The notes: generated from the sequence alone by a model not told the origin. Numbered from the stretch's first letter, positions 8,166 to 17,084 are shown. The stretch is DNA of 64,000 nucleotides from JALZKA01 sp963721645 (GCA_963721645.1 CAVRJK010000001.1:182851-246850), one strand, 5' to 3'. Translations and numbers: made by a program.

Positions 8166-9590
8166 ATGCCATCCGTCTTCGGCTCGGTCCGCAGCCAGCT
8201 CGTCGTCCTGTTCACGATCATCACCGCTGCCGCGATCGGGTTCATCTACCTCTACGTGGTGCCGCAGCTCTCGTCGAGTCTCAGCGCCGAGCGCCTGCGC
8301 TCGCTTCGCGATGCGGCCGCGGAACCGGCCGAAGCCCTCACCGCTGTGATCGGCAAGGGGCTGTCCCAGGCTGAGCTCCAACAGGTCGTCCTTCGCCTCT
8401 CTCAGAGAACCGGCGGTGCCCGGCTCACCGTGCTCGGCGTCCGTGACGGCACGGTTGGCCCGCGGCCCACCTTTGTCGTTGCGGACTCGCAGGTCGAGCG
8501 CATGGCGCTGGCGCCGAGCTATCCCGCCGCCACGACGGCACTTCTGAGCGGCGATGTGGCAACCGCGGTCGAGCAAGTCGGGGGTGAGCGCCTCGGCGAG
8601 ACCGCGACCCCGATCCGGTTCGAGGACGAGGTTCGCTGGATCTCCGTGGTGTCCGCGCCGCTCGACGATGTCGACGAGAACGTAAGCCTGATCACGCGGC
8701 AGATCCTGATCGCGGGATTGATTGCCCTCGCGGCAGCGCTGGTCGCCGGATTCCTCGCGGCGCGCGCCCACTCGGGGCGCCTGCGGAGGCTCGAGACGGC
8801 GGCAGAGAAGGTTGCACACGGCGACTTCTCGACCCCGATCCCGGTCGATTCCGAGGACGAAGTGGGTCAGCTTGCGATGACCCTCGAGGAGATGCGCGGC
8901 CGCCTCGCCCGACTCGACGACGCACGCAAGGAGTTCATCGCCAACGCGTCCCACGAGCTCCGCACTCCGATCTTCTCGCTCGGCGGATTCGTCGAGCTCC
9001 TCGACGAAGACGACCCCGACCCCGTCGCCCGAGCCGAGTTCGTGGCAACGATGCGCGGGCAGATCGACCGCCTGACCAAGCTGACCACGGACCTCCTGGA
9101 CCTGTCCAAGCTCGACGCCGACGCACTGCATGTCCGGGCCGAGCCGATCGACCTGACGATGCTCGCGCATTCGATCGCCGAGGAGTTCGGGCCCGCTGCG
9201 GAGAGCCACTCCTCTCGTATCCAGGTGGTGGGTCGCGGGCCCGTGGAAGCTTTAGGAGATCCTGAAAGAACCCAGCAAATAATTCGTATCCTCATCGACA
9301 ACGCGCTTTCGCACACCCCGGTAAAGACAAGGATCACAGTGACTTCGAAGCTCCAGCAGGGGGAGCCAACCCTCATCGTCGCCGACAACGGGCCCGGAAT
9401 CGACCGGGAGGTGGCCGCGCGCGTGTTCGAGCGCTTCGTCACCGGCGACGAGGTCTCGGGTTCGGGGCTTGGCCTTTCGATCGCCTCAGACCTCACCCGC
9501 CTGATGGGCGGCAGCCTCCGGCTCTTCGCGCGGCCAGGCCACACCGAGTTCGTCCTGCGCCTTCCCGCTTCGCCCGAGGTGGCGGTATGA
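8166..9590 (+). CDS. Two-component sensor histidine kinase
   Basis: 474 aa. TM1 lies at about residues 9-33, followed by an extracytoplasmic sensor region to ~170, TM2 at 176-198, a HAMP linker, HisKA and HATPase_c. The phospho-accepting His is in ANASHELRTPIFSL. ATP-binding boxes are N in DNALSHT, DNGPGIDREVAARVFERF and GSGLGLSIA. It should phosphorylate the regulator encoded just upstream. Its stop overlaps the HtrA start by 4 nt (ATGA), implying translational coupling. The sensor region has no domain I recognise. Confidence 0.95.
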   Translation: MPSVFGSVRSQLVVLFTIITAAAIGFIYLYVVPQLSSSLSAERLRSLRDAAAEPAEALTAVIGKGLSQAELQQVVLRLSQRTGGARLTVLGVRDGTVGPRPTFVVADSQVERMALAPSYPAATTALLSGDVATAVEQVGGERLGETATPIRFEDEVRWISVVSAPLDDVDENVSLITRQILIAGLIALAAALVAGFLAARAHSGRLRRLETAAEKVAHGDFSTPIPVDSEDEVGQLAMTLEEMRGRLARLDDARKEFIANASHELRTPIFSLGGFVELLDEDDPDPVARAEFVATMRGQIDRLTKLTTDLLDLSKLDADALHVRAEPIDLTMLAHSIAEEFGPAAESHSSRIQVVGRGPVEALGDPERTQQIIRILIDNALSHTPVKTRITVTSKLQQGEPTLIVADNGPGIDREVAARVFERFVTGDEVSGSGLGLSIASDLTRLMGGSLRLFARPGHTEFVLRLPASPEVAV

Positions 9591-10804
9591 GGGTTCGGGT
9601 AGGCGCACTCCTGGCAGCGATGCTGCTGGCTTTCGGCCTCGTCGCATGCGGTGGGGACGGCGACGGCGAGTCCACAACAACGATCCAATCCGAGACCGAC
9701 AACGGCGAGCCCATCCCGAACGGCTCCGGCTTCAACGCGAAGGCCGTCTATGACCGCGCCGCGCCCGGCGTGGTCACGGTCCTGTCGGTGTTCGGCGGAG
9801 GCGGCGGTGGAAGCGGGAACCTGGAAGAGGATCTGGAGCCAGAGGGTGGCGAGCTTCCCCCGGGCGGCACGCCACAGGCGGGCCAGGGCTCGGGCTTCGT
9901 GATCTCCGGGAGCGGCGAGATCATCACCAACGCCCACGTCGTGACCGACGGCCAGACCGGCGGCGGCGACATCAACCAGGCTTCCGAGGTCTTCGTCCAG
10001 TTCCCTGATCGCAACTCGGTCGAGGCCGAGGTGATCGGCTTCGACCCGTTTGCGGACGTGGCGCTGATCAAGGTCGATCCCGAGGGTCTCGATCTGCAAC
10101 CGGTCGAGATCGGCAAGATCGAGGACGTCCAGGTGGGTGAGCAGGTCGCGGCGATCGGCAGTCCGTTCGGCGAGCGTCAGTCGCTCTCCGTCGGGTTCGT
10201 CTCCGCGCTCGACCGCTCGATCCCCTCTCTTACGAGCTTTCAGATCGACGGCGCGATCCAGACTGACGCCTCGATCAACCCCGGCAACTCCGGCGGCCCA
10301 CTTCTGGACTCCGAGGCCAACGTCATCGGCATCAACCAGCAGATCGACACCACGTCCGGCGGCAATCAGGGCGTCGGCTTCGCCGTACCGGTCGACCTCT
10401 TCCAGCGATCCGTCGACCAGCTCCGCGAAGACGGCAAGGTCGAGTACGCGTACATCGGCGTCGGCACCAAGCCGCTCTTTCCGCAGCTCGCCGAAGAGCT
10501 CGACTTGGACGTCGAGTCCGGCGCGATCGTCGAGGACGTGACGTCGGACAGCCCCGCGGACGAGGCGGGCCTCCAGGCGGGCGATCAGGAGATCGACTTT
10601 CAGGCGATCCCGTACAACGTCGGCGGCGACATCATCGTCTCTGTCGACGGTGACGAGATCGTGACCGAGGCCGATCTGCCACGCATCGTCTCGCGGCTCG
10701 AGCCCGGCCAAGAGGTCACGCTCGGCGTTATTCGCGACGGGGAGGAGACCGAGCTGGACATAACGCTCGGCACCCGTCCGACCAGCGTTCCGCAGCCCGG
10801 CTAG
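9587..10804 (+). CDS. HtrA/DegP-like serine protease, lipoprotein
   Basis: 405 aa. The N-terminus has a lipoprotein signal with lipobox LVAC and the cysteine at about residue 21, followed by a Gly/Asp/Ser-rich linker. The trypsin-like domain has the catalytic triad: His in ITNAHVV, Asp in FADVALIKVD and Ser in NPGNSGGPLLD. One PDZ domain occupies roughly the last 110 residues. It therefore sits on the outer face of the membrane and degrades or senses misfolded exported proteins. Coupling to the two-component system fits envelope stress control. Confidence 0.95.
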   Translation: MRVRVGALLAAMLLAFGLVACGGDGDGESTTTIQSETDNGEPIPNGSGFNAKAVYDRAAPGVVTVLSVFGGGGGGSGNLEEDLEPEGGELPPGGTPQAGQGSGFVISGSGEIITNAHVVTDGQTGGGDINQASEVFVQFPDRNSVEAEVIGFDPFADVALIKVDPEGLDLQPVEIGKIEDVQVGEQVAAIGSPFGERQSLSVGFVSALDRSIPSLTSFQIDGAIQTDASINPGNSGGPLLDSEANVIGINQQIDTTSGGNQGVGFAVPVDLFQRSVDQLREDGKVEYAYIGVGTKPLFPQLAEELDLDVESGAIVEDVTSDSPADEAGLQAGDQEIDFQAIPYNVGGDIIVSVDGDEIVTEADLPRIVSRLEPGQEVTLGVIRDGEETELDITLGTRPTSVPQPG

Positions 10805-10837
10805 GCGCGCTGGGAAGCGGTCTCGCTGCCGCGTCCC

Positions 10838-10843
10838 TAGACT
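10838..10843 (+). promoter_or_regulatory. -10 hexamer TAGACT of treT
   Basis: TAGACT lies 10 nt before the treT ATG at 10854, with no SD between them. Confidence 0.55.
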
Positions 10844-10853
10844 GCCCGCCTCC

Positions 10854-12086
10854 ATGCTGCAAGAAGTTGCTCTAGGTCAGCGCTCGCTGGCCGACTACAC
10901 CCATATCGTCGGCAAGGACACGATCGACGAGATCCGCGCGCTCGCCGAGCCACTTCAGGGCAAGCGCGTGCTCCATGTGAACGCGACTGCGTTCGGCGGC
11001 GGCGTGTCAGAGATCCTCTACACGATCGTCCCGCTGATGAACGACATCGGCCTGGATGCCCACTGGCAGGTGATCCTGGGCGCCGAGGAGTTCTTCAACG
11101 TCACCAAGCTCATGCACAACTCGCTCCAGGGCGACCCGACGTCGATCTCCGACCAGCAGTGGGAGGTGTTCCAGGGCTACAACGCGATGAACGCCCGCGA
11201 CCTCGAAGGCGATTGGGACGTCATCATCGTCCACGACCCGCAGCCCGCCGGCCTCTTCAACAACGCTTCGGAGAAGTCGCGCCACTGGGTGTGGCGATGC
11301 CACATCGACCTCTCGACTCCGAACCCGTCGACGATCGAACGCCTCCGCCCTCTGATCGAGCCCTACGAGGCGAGTGTCTGGCACCTGCCGCAGTATGTCC
11401 CCGAGGGGATTACCGAGGGCGTTCGCATCGTGCCGCCTGCGATCGACCCGCTCTCGCCCAAGAACATGGCCTTCTCGCCCGAGGACGCCGCCTTCGTCTC
11501 CGAGCAGTTCGGCATCGACCCCGAGCGTCCCCTTCTTTGCCAGGTCTCCCGCTTCGACCCGTGGAAGGACCCGATGGGTGTGATCGACGCCTACCGCGCG
11601 GTCCGCGAGAAGGTTCCGGACGTTCAGCTCGCTCTCGTCGGATCGATGGCAACGGACGACCCCGAGGGCTGGGACTTCTTCAACCGCACGATGGCCCACG
11701 CCGACGGAGACCCGGACATCAAGATCCTCTCGAACCTCAACAACGTGGGTGCGATCGAGGTCAACGCCTTCCAATCGCAGGCCGACGTATGCATCCAGAA
11801 GTCGACGCGCGAGGGCTTCGGCCTGACCGTCACGGAAGCGCTTTGGAAGGGCAGACCCACGATCGGCGGTGACGTCGGCGGCATTCCGCTCCAGATCGTG
11901 AACGGCGAATCGGGCTATCTCGTCTCCTCATCCGGGGAGTGCGCGGAGCGCAGCCTCGAAATTCTGGAGGACCCCGATTTAGCCAAGCGAATCGGGAAAG
12001 CAGGCAAGGAGCATGCGCGGCAGAACTTCCTCAGTCCCCGGCTCCTTCGCGACTGGCTCAAGATCTTTTCCGAGATCGACGTCTAG
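10854..12086 (+). CDS. treT: Trehalose glycosyltransferring synthase (TreT-type GT4)
   Basis: 410 aa, GT-B fold, family GT4. TreT makes trehalose from NDP-glucose and glucose in one reversible step. Visible hallmarks are VLHVNATAFGGGVSEIL near residue 38 (acceptor-side loop), the HDPQPAGL stretch, WRCHIDLSTPN, and the C-terminal nucleotide-sugar region STREGFGLTVTEALWKGRP with its E-x7-E pair. The order and length match TreT, known for instance from Rubrobacter and thermophiles. The otsA gene follows 66 nt after the stop, so two trehalose routes sit side by side. The product was assigned by sequence recall rather than a search. Confidence 0.85.
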   Translation: MLQEVALGQRSLADYTHIVGKDTIDEIRALAEPLQGKRVLHVNATAFGGGVSEILYTIVPLMNDIGLDAHWQVILGAEEFFNVTKLMHNSLQGDPTSISDQQWEVFQGYNAMNARDLEGDWDVIIVHDPQPAGLFNNASEKSRHWVWRCHIDLSTPNPSTIERLRPLIEPYEASVWHLPQYVPEGITEGVRIVPPAIDPLSPKNMAFSPEDAAFVSEQFGIDPERPLLCQVSRFDPWKDPMGVIDAYRAVREKVPDVQLALVGSMATDDPEGWDFFNRTMAHADGDPDIKILSNLNNVGAIEVNAFQSQADVCIQKSTREGFGLTVTEALWKGRPTIGGDVGGIPLQIVNGESGYLVSSSGECAERSLEILEDPDLAKRIGKAGKEHARQNFLSPRLLRDWLKIFSEIDV

Positions 12087-12139
12087 AGCCCCGGGCGGCG
12101 TAGGTCGCGACCTGAGCGTGTGCCGGAAGATGAGCCGTC

Positions 12140-12145
12140 TAGGTT
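12140..12145 (+). promoter_or_regulatory. -10 hexamer TAGGTT of otsA
   Basis: TAGGTT ends 7 nt before the otsA ATG at 12153. It could give a leaderless otsA transcript in addition to read-through from treT. Confidence 0.5.
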
Positions 12146-12152
12146 CATGGGC

Positions 12153-13610
12153 ATGAGTGAACGTCTTGTGATCGTCTCGAATCGCGGCCCGGCGCAGTTC
12201 GAGCTGGATGACAACGGCGAGCGCGTCGTCAGGCGCGGCGGGGGCGGCCTGGTGACGGCGTTGACCGGCCTCGTGGCACATCGCAAGGCGCTCTGGATCG
12301 CCTCGGCGATGACCGAGGAGGACGCTGAGGTGGAGCGCGAGTCGGGCGGGGAGCCGATCCACATCGAGGTGGACGACGTCGACTACGAGGTGCTCCTGGT
12401 CGAGTCCGATCCGCTCGCCTACGACCGGTTCTACAACGTGATCGCCAACCCGATCCTGTGGTTCATCCAGCACTACCTGTGGGACCTCTCGAACGCCCCG
12501 GATATCCGCCAGGAGGAGTCCGACGCCTGGGACGAGGGGTACGTGGCGGTCAACGAGGATCTTGCCGACGCGGTCGTGAAGTCGATCGAGGGCGAGACAG
12601 AGCCGCTCGTGATGCTCCACGACTACCACCTCTACACCGCGCCCGCGCTCATCCGCGAGGCGCGCCCGGACGTGTTCCTTCAGCATTTCGTCCATATCCC
12701 CTGGTCGCAGGCCGACTCCTGGCGCGTTCTGCCGGCCCGGATCCGAGAGCAGATCTTCAAGGGGCTTTTGGCCAACGACATCATCGGCTTCCACACCCAC
12801 GCCTATTGCCGCAACTTCCTCCACTGCTGCCGCCACCTGATGGAGCTCGAGGTGGACTACGAGCGGGAGGTCGTGATCCACGAGGGCGGTGAGACATGGG
12901 TACGTGCGTACCCGCTGGGAATCGACGCCGATCGCCTGGACCGCGCTGCTGCTTCAGATGAGGTCGCCGCATACGAGAAGGAGCTCTTGCGCCGCCGTCG
13001 CGACCACCTGATCATCCGCGTCGACCGCGCGGACCTCTCGAAGAACATCCTGCGTGGGTTCACCGCGTTCGACACCTTCCTGACGCAGCACCCGGAGTTC
13101 CGCGAGCGAGTCACCTTCATCGCGCACCTTCAGCCTTCGCGCCAGGACGTGCCCGAGTACGCCGAGTATCTGGAGCGGATCGAGGCGCTGGTCGCCGTCG
13201 TGAACCACCGTCATGGGACGACCGATTGGATGCCGATCGACCTGCGGATCTACGAGAACTTCCCGGAGGCGGTCGCGCGCTACAAGCACTTCGATCTTTT
13301 GATGGTCACGTCGCTCTTCGACGGCATGAACCTGGTCGCAAAGGAAGCGCCCGCCGTGTCCGAGCGCGACGGGGTCGTGATGCTCTCCGAGAACACGGGC
13401 GCCCACGAGGAGCTTGGGGACTGCACCCTGTCGGTCAATCCGTTCGACATCCAGGAGCAGGCCGACACGATCCACCGCGCGCTGACGATGGACCCGGAGG
13501 AGCGGCGCACCCGCGCCAAGCGCCTCCGCGAGATCGTGCGCGAACGCGACCCCGGGGTCTGGATCCAGGAGCAGCTCGATGACATCGAGGCGAAGCGCTC
13601 GGGCGACTGA
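12153..13610 (+). CDS. otsA: Trehalose-6-phosphate synthase family (GT20)
   Basis: 485 aa from the ATG at 12153, which yields the canonical N-terminus MSERLVIVSNRGP. GT20 motifs follow: GGGGLVTAL (phosphate-binding Gly loop), HDYHLYTAPAL, FVHIPW, DIIGFHTHAYCRNF, the R-x-D region near residue 290 and SLFDGMNLVAKE. The enzyme transfers glucose from a nucleotide sugar to glucose-6-phosphate. No trehalose-phosphate phosphatase domain or otsB gene is present nearby. GT20 also includes glucosylglycerol-phosphate synthases, so substrate choice is not proven. Confidence 0.88.
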   Translation: MSERLVIVSNRGPAQFELDDNGERVVRRGGGGLVTALTGLVAHRKALWIASAMTEEDAEVERESGGEPIHIEVDDVDYEVLLVESDPLAYDRFYNVIANPILWFIQHYLWDLSNAPDIRQEESDAWDEGYVAVNEDLADAVVKSIEGETEPLVMLHDYHLYTAPALIREARPDVFLQHFVHIPWSQADSWRVLPARIREQIFKGLLANDIIGFHTHAYCRNFLHCCRHLMELEVDYEREVVIHEGGETWVRAYPLGIDADRLDRAAASDEVAAYEKELLRRRRDHLIIRVDRADLSKNILRGFTAFDTFLTQHPEFRERVTFIAHLQPSRQDVPEYAEYLERIEALVAVVNHRHGTTDWMPIDLRIYENFPEAVARYKHFDLLMVTSLFDGMNLVAKEAPAVSERDGVVMLSENTGAHEELGDCTLSVNPFDIQEQADTIHRALTMDPEERRTRAKRLREIVRERDPGVWIQEQLDDIEAKRSGD

Positions 13611-13615
13611 GCGCC

Positions 13616-15130
13616 TCAGCCGCTCACTGTTGCGTGCCGGGTCTTTGAGCGGCCGGGCTGGTAGGGGTAGCCGGGCTGACGGCGGACCGTGGCGCGGAAC
13701 GCGTAGCGGCGGGTGCTCGTCGTGTTCCGGAACCGGTACCTGCCACTCCAGCGGCCTCCGCGGTCGGTTCGCCCGCCGGCAATCCTGATCCACTTGCCGG
13801 TGCCCCGAGCCTGGATGGCGACGCGGCGGTTCGCGTGCGCGGGGCCGGGAATGCGCACCTCGAAGCGCACGCTGTCCCCATTTTCGAGGCCCTTGCTGGG
13901 CCTGAGCGACAGACGCGGGACAGCCTTGGCCCGCAGAGCGATGTAGCGCTCGGTCACCTCGTGGGCACCGCGCCAGTGCGCAACGCGAACCTCTCGGCTC
14001 GGGCCCGCAGGCAGGCGCACTGAAAAGCGCCCGCCATTGCCGGTCGTGGGCGTCGCGATGACCTGCTCCGGGGGGCCTTCCGTTGTGTCGACCCGGGTGG
14101 CGACGCACACCTCCGCACCGCGGACGGGATCGCCCGCCGCGTCTTTCAGCGAGCCTGTGACCGTCACAGGCTCGTTGCTCGGGACGGTCTTCCGCCCGCC
14201 TGCGCCCTGGAATCGTGCGCGGAGCACGGTGCCCGTGACATTTGAGACCGGGCACTCGTTGTCGATCCGGACAGTGCGGGACTCGCAGGTGCGGTTTGCG
14301 GTCGCCTCGGGTGCGAAATCAGAGGCGCAGACGCGGATCTCGTTGGGGCCTTGCCGAAAGCCCGCACGCGTGGTGTCGATCTGGAACTGCGGTGTCGCGT
14401 TGCCTGGACAGGGGCGAAGGCGGTTGGCGACACCGTCGTTTACGTTGCACTCAAGGACCCGTGCCTGCAGCGGCTCGTCGTTCAGTTCCACCGAGATTGA
14501 GCGGACGCCGGACCCCGCGTCGATCGCGTTCACGTCGATCACTTGGTCGCCGCGCCGCGAGCCGGGTTCCAAGAGCGTGCCGCCGAGCTGGACGGTGGGA
14601 GGGGCCAGGTCGCGCAGCGTGAGCGCAATACGGCGCATGTATATGTACGCGTCGCGTCCGTCGCCACAATCGTCGCGGTTCAGGCAGGTCAGGCGGCTCG
14701 CGAAATAGCTGCCGCCGGTGCCCTCCCAGTCGACAGTGTGGAGATCGCCGCGCACGCCGTCGAGGAGCTCCTGAGCCCCGCCTTCGAGACCGATGTGTAC
14801 CTGGGGCACGTGGAAGTTCTGGCTCGAGGCACTGACGCGGGCCGCGGCGCGGATGATCTCGGTCCCGTCGGGCGCGGCGATCGTCCACGCGCCGTAGCGC
14901 CCGCTGCCGGTGCGCGAGGCACCCGGGTTGTGGGTGACTCCGACGCCGCGGCCTTCGCAGTCGGCGCTCGAGCGGTAGCGCTCAGAGCTCGAGTCGTAGG
15001 AGACGTCGGCATGGCCGGCGCCCGAGCGCTCGTAGCACTGGATCGCCTTATAGGTTCCGCCGCTTGCGGGCGGCGCTGCTCCCGCAAGCAGCAGCAGGGT
15101 AAGGGCGGCGGTGAGGATCGATCGCTTCAT
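13616..15130 (-). CDS. Secreted protein with Ig/carboxypeptidase-regulatory-like domains, unknown function
   Basis: 504 aa. The ATG at 15130 is preceded by an AAAGGA-type SD and begins a clean signal peptide ending near PASGG. The N-terminal ~150 residues are an unfamiliar domain with Cys pairs (IQCYER, SADCEGRG, LTCLNRDDCGDG). Next comes a bacterial Ig-like region around RSISVELNDEP and RICASDFA-like sequence, then a carboxypeptidase-regulatory-like repeat (VTVTGSLKDAAGDPVRGAEV). The C-terminus is basic and beta-rich. It is probably extracellular or wall-associated. It lies 14 nt downstream of the anchored Pro-rich gene and is likely co-transcribed. Confidence 0.8.
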   Translation of the reverse strand: MKRSILTAALTLLLLAGAAPPASGGTYKAIQCYERSGAGHADVSYDSSSERYRSSADCEGRGVGVTHNPGASRTGSGRYGAWTIAAPDGTEIIRAAARVSASSQNFHVPQVHIGLEGGAQELLDGVRGDLHTVDWEGTGGSYFASRLTCLNRDDCGDGRDAYIYMRRIALTLRDLAPPTVQLGGTLLEPGSRRGDQVIDVNAIDAGSGVRSISVELNDEPLQARVLECNVNDGVANRLRPCPGNATPQFQIDTTRAGFRQGPNEIRVCASDFAPEATANRTCESRTVRIDNECPVSNVTGTVLRARFQGAGGRKTVPSNEPVTVTGSLKDAAGDPVRGAEVCVATRVDTTEGPPEQVIATPTTGNGGRFSVRLPAGPSREVRVAHWRGAHEVTERYIALRAKAVPRLSLRPSKGLENGDSVRFEVRIPGPAHANRRVAIQARGTGKWIRIAGGRTDRGGRWSGRYRFRNTTSTRRYAFRATVRRQPGYPYQPGRSKTRHATVSG

Positions 15131-15144
15131 GTGGTGCGTTCCTT

Positions 15145-15624
15145 TCAATGTTCGAATCCGAACTCGGGTGGAGGGGATGACGTGGGAGGGGAAGGTGGTG
15201 GGGCGGGCGCCGGCGCTGGTTGTGGCGGCGGTGGCGTTGGGGCGCTCGAGGGCCCGTCCGTAACGGGCTCGGCGGAGTCGGCGGGGCGGGCGGGCGGTCG
15301 TTTCGGCGCGGGCTTGGGTGCCGTGCGCGGTCGCGCCGCACCTTGCGCTGGACCGCGCGGTTCGCGCTTTCGCGGGCGCCCCAGCGGTTTCCGGTCTTTT
15401 GTCGACCCCTTGGACGGGGCATCCCGACTATCCACGGCTGCCCCGGAGGGGAGGGCAGCCGTGGACTGGAGTGGGACGAGGCCCACGTCGGGGGGCAGGG
15501 GAGGAGTCTCGGGCGTCTCGAGCGAGCGTCCAATCAGGACGAGAGCGGCCACGGCAAGTGCCGTAAGCGCAGCCACGCGCGCCGCCGCCGTCCATCTGAT
15601 CGCGAGTCGAGTTCGCCCACCCAT
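15145..15624 (-). CDS. Membrane-anchored proline-rich protein with C-terminal EFGFEH
   Basis: 159 aa. One N-terminal TM helix (about residues 13-33) follows a basic start, which orients the rest outward. The remainder is low-complexity Pro/Ala/Ser/Arg sequence with a PPPPQPAPAPAPPPSPP run. It ends abruptly in PPPEFGFEH, a compact aromatic/acidic tail after a disordered stalk. No enzyme domain is visible. It is the first gene of a two-gene unit with the secreted protein downstream and is divergent from rpsF. Confidence 0.65.
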   Translation of the reverse strand: MGGRTRLAIRWTAAARVAALTALAVAALVLIGRSLETPETPPLPPDVGLVPLQSTAALPSGAAVDSRDAPSKGSTKDRKPLGRPRKREPRGPAQGAARPRTAPKPAPKRPPARPADSAEPVTDGPSSAPTPPPPQPAPAPAPPPSPPTSSPPPEFGFEH

Positions 15625-15694
15625 GCGACCACTACAACCCCGCGGGCCGCGGCCGCGCCCCCCTCGGCCCAGCTTCGGGGCCGGTCTGCCCCGC

Positions 15695-15700
15695 TATCCT
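15695..15700 (+). promoter_or_regulatory. -10 hexamer TATCCT of rpsF
   Basis: TATCCT ends 10 nt before the rpsF TTG start at 15711, and no SD is visible. Confidence 0.5.
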
Positions 15701-15710
15701 CGGCGGCCGT

Positions 15711-16352
15711 TTGGCCAAGCTAGCCCCCGAATATGAACTCGTCCTGATGCTCGATCCCGAGGCTTCCGACGAGCGGCGCGACGAGATCGCGGTCGACGCT
15801 CGCCGTCGCATCGAGGCCGGCGCAACGCTCAAGCAGGAGCGCTCCTGGGGCACCCGCGCGATGCAGTACGAGATCGATCGGCGCAACGAGGCGGACTACC
15901 GCTTTTTCCGCTTCGAGCAGGGTGCCGGCGTCCTCGACGACTTGAACCACAACCTGAAGATCACCGACGGCGTGCTTCGCTTCCGCATCTTCAAGGTCGA
16001 CCCACGCGCTCCGGTCATCGATCCTCCCGCGCCGCTGGTGTTTACGCCCGGCTCGGACCGTGCCGGCGGGCGTCCGCGCCGTGACGGTGGCTACGAGGAT
16101 CGACCCCCACGTGCGCCCGAGCCCGAGGCGCCTGCCGCCACGCCCTCGCCGACGCCCGCTGCCGCTGAGGCAGCACCTGCCGCCGAGTCCGCGCCCGCTG
16201 CCGCTGAGGCCTCCGCAGAGTCGCCGCCGGCTGCAGAGGCTCCGGCTGCAGAGGCCGCACCCGCGGCCGAAGTTCCGGCACCTGAGGCCACCGAGGCGCC
16301 TGCCGAGGCACCTGAGGCCGCTCCGGCCGACGCCGAGCAGCCCTCCGAGTAG
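15711..16352 (+). CDS. rpsF: 30S ribosomal protein S6 with long Ala/Pro/Glu-rich C-terminal extension
   Basis: The first ~100 residues are canonical S6: YELVLMLDPEASDERRDEI, WGTRAMQYEIDRRNEADYRFFRF and DGVLRFRIFKVDP. A tail of about 110 residues follows, with an Arg-rich patch (GGRPRRDGGYEDRPPRAPEP) and then repeated Ala-Pro-Ala-Glu blocks. This doubles the usual S6 length. The tail codons are GC-rich and repetitive, so the extension may be length-variable. The start is TTG, with a -10-like hexamer 10 nt upstream. The gene heads the S6-SSB-S18-L9 block. Confidence 0.95.
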   Translation: MAKLAPEYELVLMLDPEASDERRDEIAVDARRRIEAGATLKQERSWGTRAMQYEIDRRNEADYRFFRFEQGAGVLDDLNHNLKITDGVLRFRIFKVDPRAPVIDPPAPLVFTPGSDRAGGRPRRDGGYEDRPPRAPEPEAPAATPSPTPAAAEAAPAAESAPAAAEASAESPPAAEAPAAEAAPAAEVPAPEATEAPAEAPEAAPADAEQPSE

Positions 16353-16415
16353 TCCGCGAAGTCGCTAATTCCGCCTTCTTTTGTCAGAGGGGGCGAGATT
16401 CGCCGACCCCGTCCT

Positions 16416-16421
16416 TAGACT
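16416..16421 (+). promoter_or_regulatory. -10 hexamer TAGACT upstream of ssb
   Basis: TAGACT in the rpsF-ssb gap would give a leader of about 35 nt carrying the AAAGGG SD before the ssb ATG at 16463. Confidence 0.45.
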
Positions 16422-16462
16422 GGCAAAGCGAACACTTTCGAGACTTCAGAAAGGGCTCTTAA

Positions 16463-16951
16463 ATGGCCACGAGCAACATCAACGTAGTAGTCGTCACGGG
16501 CAACCTGACGGCGGATCCTGAGCTCCGCACCACCGGCGGCGGCACCTCCGTCTGCAAGCTGCGGATCGCGGTGAACACCAGCCGCAAGACCGCGGAGGGA
16601 AACTGGGAGGAGAAGCCCAACTACTTCGACGTCACGGTCTGGGGTGCTCAAGGCGAAGCATGTGCCTCGTATCTCCGCAAGGGTCGCCCGGTCGCCGTCA
16701 ACGGCCGCCTGGACTGGCGTGAGTGGACGAATCAAGAGGGCCAGAAGCGCCAGTCGATCGAGATCATCGCCAGCACCGTGCAGTTCCTCGGCAGTCGCGA
16801 CGGCTCGTCGGGCGACGGCGGCGGCAACGGCGGCAACGGCGGCGGCTTTGCGGGCGGCGACTCCGGGCTTCCGGCGGACACGTCTGACTTCGATTCCCCG
16901 GCGCCCGCGTCGGTTGGCTCGTCGTCCTCAGACGACGACATTCCGTTCTAA
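16463..16951 (+). CDS. ssb: Single-stranded DNA-binding protein
   Basis: 162 aa. An N-terminal OB fold (residues 1-108) contains VTGNLTADPELR, WEEKPNYFDVTVWGAQGEACASYLRKGRPVAVNGRLDWREW-type sequence. A glycine-rich linker (GGNGGNGGGFAGG) and a conserved acidic tip ending DDDIPF follow; the tip recruits replication and repair partners. An AAAGGG SD precedes the ATG. Its position between rpsF and rpsR is the usual bacterial arrangement. Confidence 0.97.
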   Translation: MATSNINVVVVTGNLTADPELRTTGGGTSVCKLRIAVNTSRKTAEGNWEEKPNYFDVTVWGAQGEACASYLRKGRPVAVNGRLDWREWTNQEGQKRQSIEIIASTVQFLGSRDGSSGDGGGNGGNGGGFAGGDSGLPADTSDFDSPAPASVGSSSSDDDIPF

Positions 16952-16968
16952 AGAGCGGCTCCGGCTCC

Positions 16969-16997
16969 AGGGAGGCGCCTGGTAAAGGCGCCTCCCT
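16969..16997 (+). terminator. Perfect 11-bp hairpin between ssb and rpsR
   Basis: AGGGAGGCGCC at 16969-16979 pairs with GGCGCCTCCCT at 16987-16997 around the loop TGGTAAA. There is no U tract, so it may act as a pause site, processing site or attenuator rather than a classical terminator. Confidence 0.55.
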
Positions 16998-17037
16998 ATA
17001 CTCGTCTTCACGCGTCGCCCCTGCGAGAGGGCGGCGC
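16997..17037 (+). promoter_or_regulatory. -10-like TATACT and 5' leader hairpin of rpsR
   Basis: TATACT lies at 16997-17002. Downstream, GCGTCGCCC (17012-17020) pairs with GGGCGGCGC (17029-17037) around an 8-nt loop. The predicted leader to the rpsR ATG is about 75 nt, unusual in this window, and could mediate autoregulation by ribosomal protein. The folding is read by eye. Confidence 0.45.
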
Positions 17038-17084
17038 ATTCGTTTCGCTATGACCTGCTTTCAAGCCAAAATAGAGGCCTCCTG

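Noticed and set aside
8867..10855. Minus-strand frame of 662 aa over the kinase and HtrA genes
   Set aside because: A shadow of two well-supported plus-strand genes; its composition is Arg/Asp/Val-rich without motifs.
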